NCBI GenBank assembly: GCA_013365325.1
Contig: JABVXV010000331.1
Location: 1-64,000 of the forward strand
Source of the DNA: Dipetalonema caudispina
Lineage: Eukaryota > Nematoda > Chromadorea > Rhabditida > Onchocercidae
Reading direction: 5' to 3'
DNA length: 64,000 bases
How positions within the stretch are numbered: the first letter of the stretch is position 1; each line of letters starts with the position of its first letter. This document shows positions 39,953 to 51,646 of the stretch, one piece after another. Below the pieces are notes generated by a model. The model saw nothing but the letters and a program-made list of their open reading frames with translations. It was not told the DNA's origin and searched no databases. The position numbers and the translations under genes were made by a program.

Positions 39953-40156
39953 GTGGGAATTTCAAGTAGTTTTGAGATTACAATTACTCGACTGATTAGA
40001 AAATGTTGAAGGAAATTGATTTTCAGGAGTGTTTGACGATAAAGAAATATTTATGCTGATCTGCTGAAATCAATAAGGATTGAATGGTTGTTTTTATATA
40101 TTTTTTTCTTTTAAATAATTTTATTTTATTTATTGGCTAATCATTGTACATACCTC

Positions 40157-43100
40157 ATGCGGATGGAAGTATCAATGTTAGGAAAAGTATTAATTGTTCA
40201 CTATTACAACTACAATGAATTCGTTATGAAAATCAGCAATTTTTGCAGGATATTCGAAGATATTTTGGTGGTAGTGAAGGGAAAAGTGCCCTTACGGAGC
40301 TAAGAGCTAGTCGAGGTAGTCCTAAAAGAACAGATACACGATGTCAAGCTGTTCAAAAGAGGCCAAATAAGAAGCCATTGGTAACTAATGTTGTGCTCTC
40401 TGATGCATGTAAGCTTAAATGCTATTTAAAAAGCTCATTATTTTTATAGTTTTTTTTTTTCTTTTTTAAAGATAAGACTGAAATTTAGCCGTTGTAGTAA
40501 AGTAATCTACTTTAATGAATATTGATAAATCTATGGCTTTTTCCAGAATATCTTATCGTCTCCATATTTTACGTTCTTCTCATTTCATTTTTCTAATAAA
40601 CTGAGATTTTAATTTTTTTAAAATTTCTAACGATTTTGACGTTCTATTTAAAGTATTTTCTGTGTTCAAAATACTACATGCGGTCAGAATTTTTGCGATT
40701 GCTCTCTTTCTTTTGTGGTTGACTGTTTGAATATTTCTTAACTCTTTAGCTAAATTTATTCAAAGATTGGGATGAGTTCTGTCTATGTGAATGTAAAATA
40801 TAACCATACTGTAGTATGTGAAATTTATCGTTGTTTTATGCTTTATTTATGTTTTTTATGGCGAAATGCTAAAAGTGCCATTTCAGACAAATGTTCAAGT
40901 ATTCATATAAAGATTTTTTAAAACTATTTATAGCTGATGATGAGAATCCAATGCCGCGTTCGCTACGTAAAGAATTACACAAGAAACGAGCAAGAAAAAG
41001 GATTCTGTTATCATCTGGTAATCTTCCTCGTTCTTTATTTCTTTTCTACCCAAATCATCACTTTTTCAAATTTTAGTTTAATTGACCCGTAGAGAACTGT
41101 CCAAGATGAATACTACCATAAGATTCAGTCATATTTTTCAGTTTTGACAGCCTCTTTAATTGAATCGAATAAGATAGTGGAAATATAATTGTTTTTACTT
41201 TATGTGCTTCTTTCTTTGAAGACGATGACGACGACTTACCACCCTCAGCTTCACAAGTACGGCCTCCTAAAAGAGGGGAAAAAATTCCCTTGAAGAAGGC
41301 GGATAGCAAATCGACAGAGAGTCTTTTGAAGCACACAGCACATACTACGACCGATGTAAGCTATTAAATTGTGTTGACCAACTAGGCAGTTGTTAGACAT
41401 GTGTATTTTTTTACGAAATTCTGCGGTCGTTCTTCCGACTTATGGAAATTTAGGAAGAACTTGATGAAAGGGAAGACATGGACGGATTCGTTCCGGCACC
41501 GCCAACAAAAAAGAAGCGTAGAAGAACGCCACCAGGTCAAGAGAAGCTGAATTTTGGGCGCCTGGATGCTGTCAGAAAGAAAGATTCTCCAAAAAGTTTG
41601 TTGCAGTTATTTTATCTATAATTTACCCGAAATATTCTTTAAAATTGAGTTTTGGAAATCATCACTTACGCTAGAATTAATTCAAAATTTTCAGAGAAAA
41701 AAACAAATCTTAGTCCTGAATTAGAAGCGATTAATCCGGCTGAATTCTTCCGCGGTTCCTGCAGAACTTCTAAAGAAAGACAAAAAAGCGCAGAACAAAG
41801 TGGGAACATGACCAAGAAAACAAATCTGCCAGAGAGAAATGTTCAAGTAACGATTTCATCACAAACCTCATTAAGGAAATCGAAGCAAGAAACAGCTCCA
41901 GAAAGCAAAAACGAAAGAGAAACGGTCAGCTTGAATGATGAAAATTGTAAATCGTCTCAACCACTAGCACGACCAGTTAAAACGAGAAAATCACCAAAAA
42001 TTGCTGCATCCGCTTCTGTTAAATCAGTAACAGTAAAGAAGGATGTTGATGTCCTGAAGGTAGAGGAGGGCAAGATGCAAGGAACGAAAAAACAGAAGGG
42101 AGAACATGAGACAAAGAAGAAATTCGAAATAAGAAATGAAAGTACCAATAAAACAATGGTGAACGATATTACTAGAGGAAAAAAGGTGTCAGGAAGCCGG
42201 ATGGTTCATCAGAAATCGTCGAAAATGACAAAAACCTTAGAAATGCAGATGTCGAAACTTGATGAGTTGGCGGAGATTGGAAGTCCTGCTCAGGAAGTGA
42301 GTTTATTGCTTAAATTTTCAAGATCTTCCATATGTCATCAAAGAATTTGTTTTGATAGTAACAAAATCTGTTAGATTCAATTAATTTCTAATTTTAGGAA
42401 GCGTATTTACCATGGGTTGACAAATACAAACCGAGCAATATGAAACACTTAGTTGGACAAAACGGGGAAAAATCGCCAATGAATAAGTTGCTGGGTTGGC
42501 TCCGAAATTGGGCAATGAATCACTTAGGTGTGGGTGGTAAACAGAAAAAGGGTAAGTGGAATTTCTCTTCCAAAAAATAGAAAGTAAATTTTTAGATAAG
42601 CGGTATGTTTTAATAAGGTAACAGAATTTAAGATTTCACGATCTTCCTCTAGCCTTTCTTCCACCTATTAGCTCTACATTGCTGAATAACGAACTTCTCG
42701 TAGCTTTTTTTTTCTTTTTCGAAATCTTTAGGGTTTCGAATTGTATTTCGAATTTTTCATACTACAAGAAGGTTGATATTAAGAAAGTTTCATTGGTTTA
42801 TCTGTGTGTTCTTCATTTATGCTAATATCTAACAAAATATAGCACGGCCTCCTCCTTGGTTAGCGCAGAGTGACGGTGCAGCTTTCAAAGCAGTGATGCT
42901 TAGCGGCCCACCTGGTCAGTTTTTATGTTTGCTGTTATTTTTCACAAAAATCTAGAATTAAAATTTAGTTTTAGTTTTGTTGTTGTGTTGTCCTGAAAGT
43001 GATTATAAATCTACATTATAGGAGATATTAAAATTTCATCCCGATTGTGAACTCTTAATTTTACACTCTCTTCAAGGTGTTGGTAAAACTACGTGTGCTG

Positions 43101-46100
43101 TAATGGCTTGTAAAGAGCTGAAACTGCGATACGTGGAGAAAAATGCCTCAGATGTGAGAAATAAAAAAGCACTAGAAGCACAAACATCGGAAGTAATCGG
43201 TTGTGAACAAATAGACGATTACGTGAACGGTTCAGTCGCACGTAAAAGTAAATTTTATTAGAAAATAAAAAATCCTGGAGAAAGTGGCTTCATTCAAGTT
43301 AAAAAGCTAAAAATATGGAGTTGAAAGTAAAGTATATGAAGTAAAAAGTTTTATGAACATGTTCTTCTTCTTGTAGTAAGTGCATCCAACGAGATAACAC
43401 ATGTGTTGATTATGGATGAAGTGGATGGTATGAGTGGAAATGATGACCGAGCAGGGGTAAGTTTAAAATTATAAAAGTTATCTTTCCATTATCTGTTTGC
43501 GACACAAATCGATTGGTTAGTGTTTTAAACTGAAAATTTGGTATTGACACTTCAAAATCCAGGTTGTCTTAACTATCCTTTGTATTGATTGTCAGACTAC
43601 TTTAGTTTTGGACGAAATTTCCGGAGTTTAGTTCCGCGGGTAGTCAAAATTTAATTCCCAGATACCGTTGGTATTATACTATAGTTTTGCTAGAGTTCCA
43701 TATTTCGTTTGCAGATTGCTGAATTAATACAGATGATCAAGGAAACACTGATACCAATAATTTGTATATGTAATGATCGACAATCACAAAAAATGCGTTC
43801 ATTGGTGAATTATTGCTTTGATGTGCGCTTCCAGAGACCACGTGTGGAACAGATCAGGGTTAAGTTTCTTTTCTACGAACAGCTTTTTCTTTTGCGCTTC
43901 TTTCATCTTTTTATTTGCTTTCAATTAGAATTTCTAAAAATCTCCGTAATTTTAGAGGTTTAAAAGTGTTTTAGACAAAGGTTGCCCCCGATCGATGTTC
44001 AAGTAAATCTTAGACCAGCTAAAAAGGAAAGCAAGAAAAGGAGCCAGGGTAAATAGGAAACTAAATTATAGACCTTATAAAGTGCACCATGTAATTTCAC
44101 GAATTCAAAATTCTTCGTACCAATGTTAATTATAGTCCGGAAAAATCCCATCCAGATATCCTCTATTTATGTAACTGTTTCTGTTTTTAAGGCAAGATTG
44201 CTTACCATCGCATGCCAGGAACATTTAAAAGTTGATAAGGAAGGGATGGATGAAATTATTGAAGCTGCACAACATGATGTTCGTCAATCAATTTATAATT
44301 TACAGCTCCTAAGTTCAGGTGGAAATGGAAGGGAAATACAGAGCAAAGATGCTGCTGTTGTAAGTTTTCAATTGATCGCGTGGGATTTTGAGACCATTAT
44401 GCTTTAGACAAATATTTCACTGTAGAACCTTTTTTGTCGATAATATCTGACGGTTTCACAATCGACGGATATTATCAGGATAAAAGATTTGATTTTAGAA
44501 ATAATCCTAGAAATAGTTCTGGTTAGACCTGTTTTTAAGCATATTTTCAGAAATCGCTATTACTGTTTTATTATGTGGGACGAATGCTTACACTGAAGTA
44601 TTTAAAATACTTGTTTTTTTTCTGAAGTATTTAAAATACTTGTTTTTCAATTTTTTTTTTAAACTTTTGTTTCTGACAAAAGGTGTACTTAAAACATTTC
44701 ATAAGTTACAGTTTGGATGCTAATAATATTTGAATAAGGTTATGTAACCCGCCATGCCATGAAGACCACAAATGTTCGCGAAATAGAAAGAGTAAAAGGA
44801 AAATACATGAGTAATCGATTCAATTTCTTATAGAATCCTTTCGAAGCAGCACGTCGACTTTTAAACATTGACACACAAATATGGGAGAAACAGCAAATGT
44901 TTTTCATTGATCCTTCAATTATGCCACTTTTTGTGCAAGAAAATTATCCATTTGTGCAGAATTCAAAGATGAGGTGATTTTCAAAAAGAAAAAATTGTGG
45001 AAAGTTAAAATGACTATTTTAATAAACCTTTTACAAGTTATTTTATTCTGTACTAAGGTGTAATATTCTGTTAATGCAGTTGTTCTGCCTTTGCGTCATT
45101 TCTGTTAATAATAGAATTATATGCACTTTGCCAAATAGTTTTAAAAGTATCGCAGACACAGACTTATCGCCCATAACCCAATTGGTAGATGAAATGAATT
45201 ATCCAATTTCATTTGATAAGAAAATGGCATATTTGAATTTTTCAGGATATGGGTTATTGTGCTTTAAGCATTATCAGTTGTTGTCCTTCTCACATAGCGA
45301 TAAGTATATTGGGTCGAATTTTTCAAATTAATTCATGATTCATCTGATATACTCATGTTTTATAAGTTACAGTACTAGTGAACGATTGTGTGCATTGAGG
45401 AAAGCTGCGAACAGTATTTCAGAGGGCGATATAATCGATCGAATTATTCGAACAACAGGTGCATGGACACTGCTTAATGAACAAGTTAGTTGTTGGTTTC
45501 CTTTGTTGAGAAGCAACCATGGCACAACTTATACCTATTTTGAAAGTATCTCCGCCAATAGATGTTTCCTTGTTTTCTTGTAAACCAAAAAAACCACAAA
45601 TATAATACTTTTCCAAGTGCATGTCGAGTTTATTTATAGGCGTTGTTTTCATCTGTGGCACCAACTTCCTACATGAATGGTTATATGAAAGGAATGATTA
45701 ATTTCCCTTCGTGGTTGGGAAAGAATTCGACGTTCAACAAACGTCAGCGATTGTTACGTCAGTTGACAACTCACACTTATCTAAGGTTCGTATTTTTAGC
45801 AGTGTAATATGTACAAATGAAACATATGAAAAAATGAAGCCGCTATAAGTATTAATTTACTTGAAGCTATTTCTGAAACATAGTGATGGCCTCCCATACT
45901 ACTTAACATACAGGTTTCATGCGATCTAATCATCCAGTAAAGATACATGATGAAATGATGTTTTAGTTATTGTTGTGATTTATGTATCAACCAACTGGTA
46001 GTCAAGTGTCGATAGTGCATACAATTGTGACTTAAATTTTTATAAATGTTATCTAGAAGATATCACCTTATGAGAAATCAAATTTCAAACTTGTTGTATA

Positions 46101-47405
46101 TCTTCCTGTACTTTGCATCTCTCCAGTTTTTCTTATCATATAATAAGGATTCAGAACATTTGCTGCTGTCTTTCCTATGGTACTGGATTATGTTCCTGTT
46201 CTACGACACAACTACTGCCGTCCATTGTTAGATAAAGAGAACGATGGTATAAAGTGAGTGATTTCTATTTCTCTTACTATACTTGATCTGTTTAGGAGTG
46301 CGGAGCTTATCGCATTTGGTGTTTTGGGGCAGGACTAAATCTGAAAACTTGGCATCGTAATTGGAGCATTTGATTTACGGAAGATGTTTAGAATTCAGTG
46401 TCTTTAAAATCATATCCTATAAATCGTATTGAAAACAATCTGTTTTTCATCCTCACTGGAAAATTTTAGTGATGTTATCAGTCTGTACAAGGAATATAAT
46501 TTGGTCAAAGATGATATCGAATCAGTTGCTGAATTGGCTGTATGGCCGGGTATGAAAGATCCAGGAGCTGCTATTCCAACTAGGGTATTTATAATTTTCA
46601 TACCGAAATTTTAACTTTTTTTGTGCATTGAATTATTACTTGCCTCATGGGAAATCTGATCTTTTGATTCTTTTTTCAGGTCAAAGCAGCTCTTACACGA
46701 GCCTTGAATAAGGAACACATTATTTTACCATATGCTTTGGATACTTTAGTAAAAGGACGAAAGAAATTAGGAGGAGGTGAGTTTTTGTGGTTTAGAGGAT
46801 CACTGAATCCTAATAGTTACGCATGGTACACTTTGAATTTGTCAGCTGTAAGTTCTTGTGGATGCCACTATGTAATGATCTTTCAAATGTTATCATTCAT
46901 GCAAACATTACAGGAAAGTCTTGGTTAAAACAGTAGGGAGTGTTCAAATTCTGTTGGAAATTTATTGCAGTCAAAAGTTTTTACCCATAAAAATCAATTC
47001 CAAGGTTTAGATTTGGGTCTCGAAGTAGACGAGGAAGGTAATTTGGTTGAGCAGACTGGTGACGAAAATGATTTGGAAGATTCCGACGGAGAAAGTGAAA
47101 ATGACGATAATTTTGCTGGAGTCATAAAGAAAGGAGCCAGTGTTGCTATTGGAAATAAAAGTAAGCAAGGAAGTTATTTTTCGGATTTTGTAAAAGAGCG
47201 AAAGAACGACTTTTCTAATCTCTTTGAAATCTGTGAACTTTTACGTTCAAATGTAGGACACTCAATTCTACAAGAAAAAAACGTTGTGGTAGTATTAACA
47301 CTAATTTTTTTAGGAACGCGTGGGGGAAAAGCTGGCAGTGATGGCGGCCGTGGAGCACGTGCTAGCCGTGGAGCTACTGCCAGAGGACGAGGTAATAAGA
47401 AGTGA
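40157..47405 (+). CDS. rfc-1: Replication factor C large subunit (RFC1), clamp loader ATPase
   Basis: About 21 exons give roughly 994 residues (human about 1148): 40157-40168 (tentative), 40249-40408, 40934-41017, 41222-41355, 41454-41595, 41695-42296, 42398-42551, 42843-42914, 43077-43247, 43377-43456, 43715-43858, 44192-44359, 44834-44973, 45148-45252 (borders tentative), 45373-45484, 45640-45785, 46155-46253, 46470-46584, 46680-46776, 47005-47160 and 47314-47405. The N-terminus DIRRYFGG matches the RFC1 PCNA-binding start (human MDIRKFFG). Then comes a long Lys/Ser-rich basic region; the AAA+ domain begins at PWVDKYKPSNMKHLVGQ. Walker A GPPGVGKTTC is split over exons 8 and 9 at about residue 451; Walker B LIMDEVDGM is at about 520; sensor-1 is IICICND; then FQRPRVEQI. 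The C-terminal RFC1 domain contains PLFVQENY, FPSWLGKNS and KAALTRA, ending in an Arg/Gly-rich tail (SDGGRGARASRGATARGRG). The protein opens and loads PCNA as part of RFC. The BRCT domain usual before the AAA+ module is not seen. The ATG exon is a best guess. Confidence 0.94.
44592..44647. repeat. Two-copy tandem repeat in an RFC1 intron
   Basis: CTGAAGTATTTAAAATACTT plus a T-run occurs twice in a row. Each copy contains the near-palindrome AGTATTTAAAATACT. Confidence 0.8.
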
Positions 47406-48056
47406 CATAGTCTACAATCTTGATTCGAAAGTCCTGTCGTCTTTGTCTTCAAGGATGAAAAAATTCTTTGAATGAAATGTAATCTTGAGAAAATTAATTG
47501 ACGAGGTGAAACTCCTCAATGTTTTTAAATCATCGCCTTAACAGTTCATATTTTATACCCTTTCCAAGGAGATTTTTCAAACTAATAAGTTTTAAAATCA
47601 CTTTTATCCTTTCTGCTTTCTTTTTGGCTATATCATTCTTTCACATAATGTATGGACATAGCAAAAAAATTTTTATATCAAATGTTATCTTTCAAAAAGT
47701 GTCAATTTGTATTATTTCTTCATTGTAGAACTTGATGAATAAGATGAATATGAATGGTTTTTTTATATGTTTTCAGAATCGCGTCTTTGTCATTTCACCT
47801 TATTTTTTCTAAATCGTTATTTTAGATTCTAATGCTGTGTTAACAATATGAATGTTCTTGAAGTTTACGGCATTGTATAAATGTTGCCATATTTAGCCAC
47901 TTAACTTGATTACGGATTCTCACCCTGATCTGTTCGTGTTAGCTTATATGTAATACTTTAATATCATAACCCTTACGTGTATTTTATTCAATATGATCTT
48001 AAATTCATTATTTTAATTTATGCATCTAATCTTTTAATCTTGCATAACTTTACTGA

Positions 48057-48062
48057 AATAAA
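48057..48062 (+). terminator. Candidate polyadenylation signal for RFC1
   Basis: AATAAA about 650 bp after the RFC1 stop codon and about 100 bp before the next putative exon. No closer canonical AATAAA was noticed. Confidence 0.35.
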
Positions 48063-48164
48063 TTTGATGTTTCATTACTGTACGTTGTGAGCTGGAGCTA
48101 ATGAACGAAATGTCGAAGTTTCGAAATTACTTTCTCCTTATTTTATTTATCCCTTTAATTTCAG

Positions 48165-50347
48165 TTTTTAGAGTGTCAATTACGAGTGATATTTGCAGAG
48201 CTATACAAAAGGGTAATGATGAGTACGAAAACCTTAATCAAGGATAGAGACCAATTTTTTATTTTCCATCATTCTCTCGATGTTTTATATTTTGAAAGCA
48301 ATATAGTTATAGTTTAATGCGTTGCAAAAGCTCTTTAAAGAGTACTAATAACGATAAGCTGTCGTTATCATCCTATCAGACTGATCGGTAACTATACATG
48401 GTGTGACATTTATTCTAAGGAACTTCGGTTAGGTCAAAAAGATGCTGCCTTTGTTAGCTGTTGAAAGTCAAACGGTCTAAACTACCAACAATCTAATCCG
48501 ATAAATTAGACCCAGCAAATGAATTAAATGGCACAGTATGATATGTTATGATTGGATACTAGAATAGTGTTTTGTGTATTAACGGGTATATTATGATGGT
48601 GATTTCGATATCAATGGCAGAAGTAGGTTTGATTTGTGAGAACTAATTTCATCTTGTTTTATAAGCAGTTTCATTTTTCTTTTCAGCAGTGGTATTGTCT
48701 CGACCATATTAATTTTGTGTCCTGTTGTGAAGCAATTTATATGATTCTGAAATGTTGGAACAGGTATGATATTTTTGAAATGAGCTATTTTTCATCGGAA
48801 TTTTCTCAGAGCTTACCGATTTTTGCTCATATTAAAAATATTCTCACTCTTTAGTCGACAAAAGGTACTGCATGGTTTGAAATACCTGTATCATTAGTTG
48901 TTTTCATCAATCATGATGACACATTCTGTTCGAAAAGGAACATTTCATCAAATATTTAGATCTTTCTTGAAGGGAAGAGAATTAGTGTAAATAGGGACGG
49001 ATATTTTAAGTCTTTTTTCAAGTTTTGAAGCTCAATTCCTAAAAAATAAATGTAAATTTGCGAAAGAGAGAAACCTATTTATTTTAGTTGAAAAAAGTTT
49101 AATCTAAACTGGCTTTCCAATGCAGCAAAATGATTCAGCCACTAACAGCTATAGCAACTTTACAGGATGTGCTTTCAAAATCGTTTTGTTAGAGTATCTC
49201 TGTTTGGAAATTTTTTCTTTCTGCGACACAATTTCTTTTATTTTCCAGCGATTATTCTCATAATTCATCCACTTTATTTGAATTATTCGAAAGTTCCTTT
49301 TTTCTTATGTAATGTGACATATAATTATATAGCGAGGGACCGATTATGGTGCAATGATAATCAAAGGTTCAGCGGGAATTGTGATAACTGTTTCATTGGC
49401 TTTGATTTTCCTTGTTATTGGTAATATGGTTTATCAAACGTTCACTCGTAAAGTTGTTTTATGTGAAAAAGTTAGTCGTTTATAAATTTTTGATTCATAC
49501 TAATGGGTAACTTGATTTATATTTGATTTAATTTATGTTTGATTTAATGCTAGTTTTCTTATTTTTTTCCTGAAAACTTTCGCATCTAATAGAATAATTC
49601 ATTTTATGGATGGATCTCCTGGAATTTCTTGCAGTATTTACTGTTGCTTCCGAGATTTTTTGTAGTCTAACAGAATTTATTTAAGTAGAAAATAGATTTT
49701 TTTAAATACTTTGAGGAATTTATATCATTTTTTTGTTCGCGCTCCGTCTTTGCTATACAGTGCTGAATTATGCCAAACACATAAATCTCTTCCATGAAGA
49801 CATTTAAAAGTTTATTGTGTTAAATCGTAAAGATTTTGTTATTTTATTACATTAGTAATTAGTGGTGCATTTGCTGTAAATATCAAGACAGAAAAGCCAT
49901 TTAGATCACTTTAGTTGCCACTGTTTCTTTGAATATTTTAAGAATATGAACGACTTTTATCCCATGATATTTGGAAAACTGTTTAAAAGTTTTTCGTAGA
50001 ATTACTAAAAAAAGGATGGCCAAAAGGTTCATTTCTAATTTTTGTCTTCTTTTTCAGAGGAAATATTGAATTTTTGGTATGCACATGCAGCAACGTCAAA
50101 AACAGTAATTTTGCAAGGTACGGGATTTTTTTCGTCATTTATCTCATCATAAGATTATTTAATATTAACGTAGGATAGGATATAAGATGTATTAAAGTTA
50201 TATCGGTCATAAAATTTGATTAAGACGACGCAAGAGTTATGGAATTGGCAGCAATTAATTAAGCTGAGAAATGCAGTAGAATTCGTTATGCTAGAAAATC
50301 CAAATAAACGCGAAGATATTGCCCCATCACGGTTGGCTTATTATTAA
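48165..50347 (+). CDS. Unrecognised small membrane-type protein (hand-built six-exon model, 5' end open)
   Basis: Six putative exons keep one open frame through every junction: 48165-48212, 48687-48763, 49126-49168, 49333-49420, 50058-50117 and 50235-50347 (TAA), 143 codons in all. Splice sites are good at 48687-48763 (TTTTCAG/GTATGA) and 50058 (TTTTCAG/GTACGG) and weaker at 49168 (GTGCTT) and 50235 (GCAAG). Composition is protein-like (e.g. QLRVIFAELYKR, ELWNWQQLIKLRNAVEFVML). One hydrophobic segment of about 18 residues (SAGIVITVSLALIFLVI) looks membrane-spanning. No family was recognised. There is no upstream in-frame ATG in the first exon; the ATG at 48741 could start a shorter product if trans-spliced. 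A separate 48-codon frame, 48101-48247, begins with a signal-peptide-like MSKFRNYFLLILFIPLISV and overlaps the first exon in another frame. It lies between RFC1 and SOCS on the same strand. Confidence 0.45.
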
Positions 50348-51646
50348 ACAAACTGATTCAGACCAGGAATGCCAAACTTTTGGATTAAACGAATGGTTTC
50401 ACAACTGACATCTCTGTATAACAAACAGAGCGTGAGTAGAAGACTTGATGCATTGATTGATTGCTTTATGTTTCCCAGTAATATTAGGTTAGATAGGGAT
50501 CAAACGCTATTGAAGTTTCTTCAGGACTTTAAATTTTCATTTGTTTAAAATTTCTGACAATATCTTTCAAGTTTGATAACTAGCGTTTTCAATTTTTTAG
50601 CTTATTACTTTCACTTAAACATTGTAGAAGTCCATTTGTGTGAAGTCTCTGAAATCTAATTGTCTGTTTGTTCTAATATATCATTTATGTCCAATTACGC
50701 AGTGCATTACGACACGCAGTTTATGGCGATATGTTGAAAAAAATCGTAAATTAATCTTCGAAAGTGACCTGCTGTGACTTCATTCTGTTTAATTCATTTA
50801 CTGGTTGACCTGATGGTAGTTGTTGTTAAAGCAGTCACAGTGATTAATTTGGAAAAGTTATTATGCGAGAGAACTGTTTTTGTTATTTTAAATCCGTTTT
50901 GTAGAAAAATATCATTTCAAAGGACTGAAATGTTGCCATTGCAGCTTTGTATTATTTTATTGACGACATTTTGCAATACAGCATTTATTAACGTTTTTCT
51001 GTTCGACGTATCGATCGATTTATAACGATGATAAAATCTTCTATACAAGAATATTCACGAAGAAGTAGAACTATTGTAAGGTAAGTAGAATGCAGTTTCT
51101 TTGACAGAACATATTTGATGATTAATTATTTATTTGCTTTAATTTTAATTAAGCTACTAGCGTTTACTCTGCTAATTGGTTCAATATTTTAACCTTTTTC
51201 TCCTTGATTTTAACTACTTATTCTACTGCTATCAAAGTATTTGTCTCATTGCTAAATTATGCATAAGAGTTATTTAATTCATGACAGTAGACAGATCTAC
51301 ATATCACATTTCGTTATCCAAACAAGAGAATGCATACTGCTTGACTGTCCTGGAAGTTTTTATGCTTACATGCTAGAGACTCCGAGATGCTGAAATGTTA
51401 GTTGAACCAATGCGGTATTTTCAGCTTAGTAAAACGAGGAATAAATACACCATAGAGATAATTTTTAATGTTGTTATTATACTGTGAAATATTAATTGCA
51501 GTTGATTTAATTTAACTTTTCAGTTCTATTTGAATAGCAGGCTAAGTAAATTATTTGGTTAGGATGAGATACAGATTCAATTTTGTGGTTATGTTAATAA
51601 ACGGTTAGTAAACGTTTCCCACTTTTTATTTTTCAGAAGCATTCAT
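50348..51646 (+). other. Region upstream of SOCS, probable 5' UTR/intron
   Basis: No convincing coding exon. An acceptor (TTTTTCAG, exon start 51637) directly precedes the SOCS start exon and could be a trans-splice or cis-splice site. The 83-codon frame at 50774-51025 has no domain. Confidence 0.45.

Larger units (their letters stand above)
37123..40156. other. Divergent intergenic region between sHSP and RFC1
   Basis: It separates two genes transcribed away from each other and so holds both promoters. Seen here are a five-unit heat-shock element, two tandem duplications of about 120 bp, two CACGTG E-boxes (38170-38175 and 38197-38202) and one orphan exon-like frame (39518-39603). The rest is AT-rich without coding signal; the 91-codon minus-strand frame at 37191-37463 is unsupported. 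Confidence 0.55.

Noticed and set aside
47174..47452. 92-codon minus-strand frame rich in Pro and Arg
   Set aside because: Antisense shadow of the RFC1 Arg/Gly-rich last exon.
49333..49424. Cys-rich reading in another frame (RDRLWCNDNQRFSGNC...)
   Set aside because: Joining it to the next exon creates a stop codon at the junction, whereas the hydrophobic frame joins cleanly on both sides.
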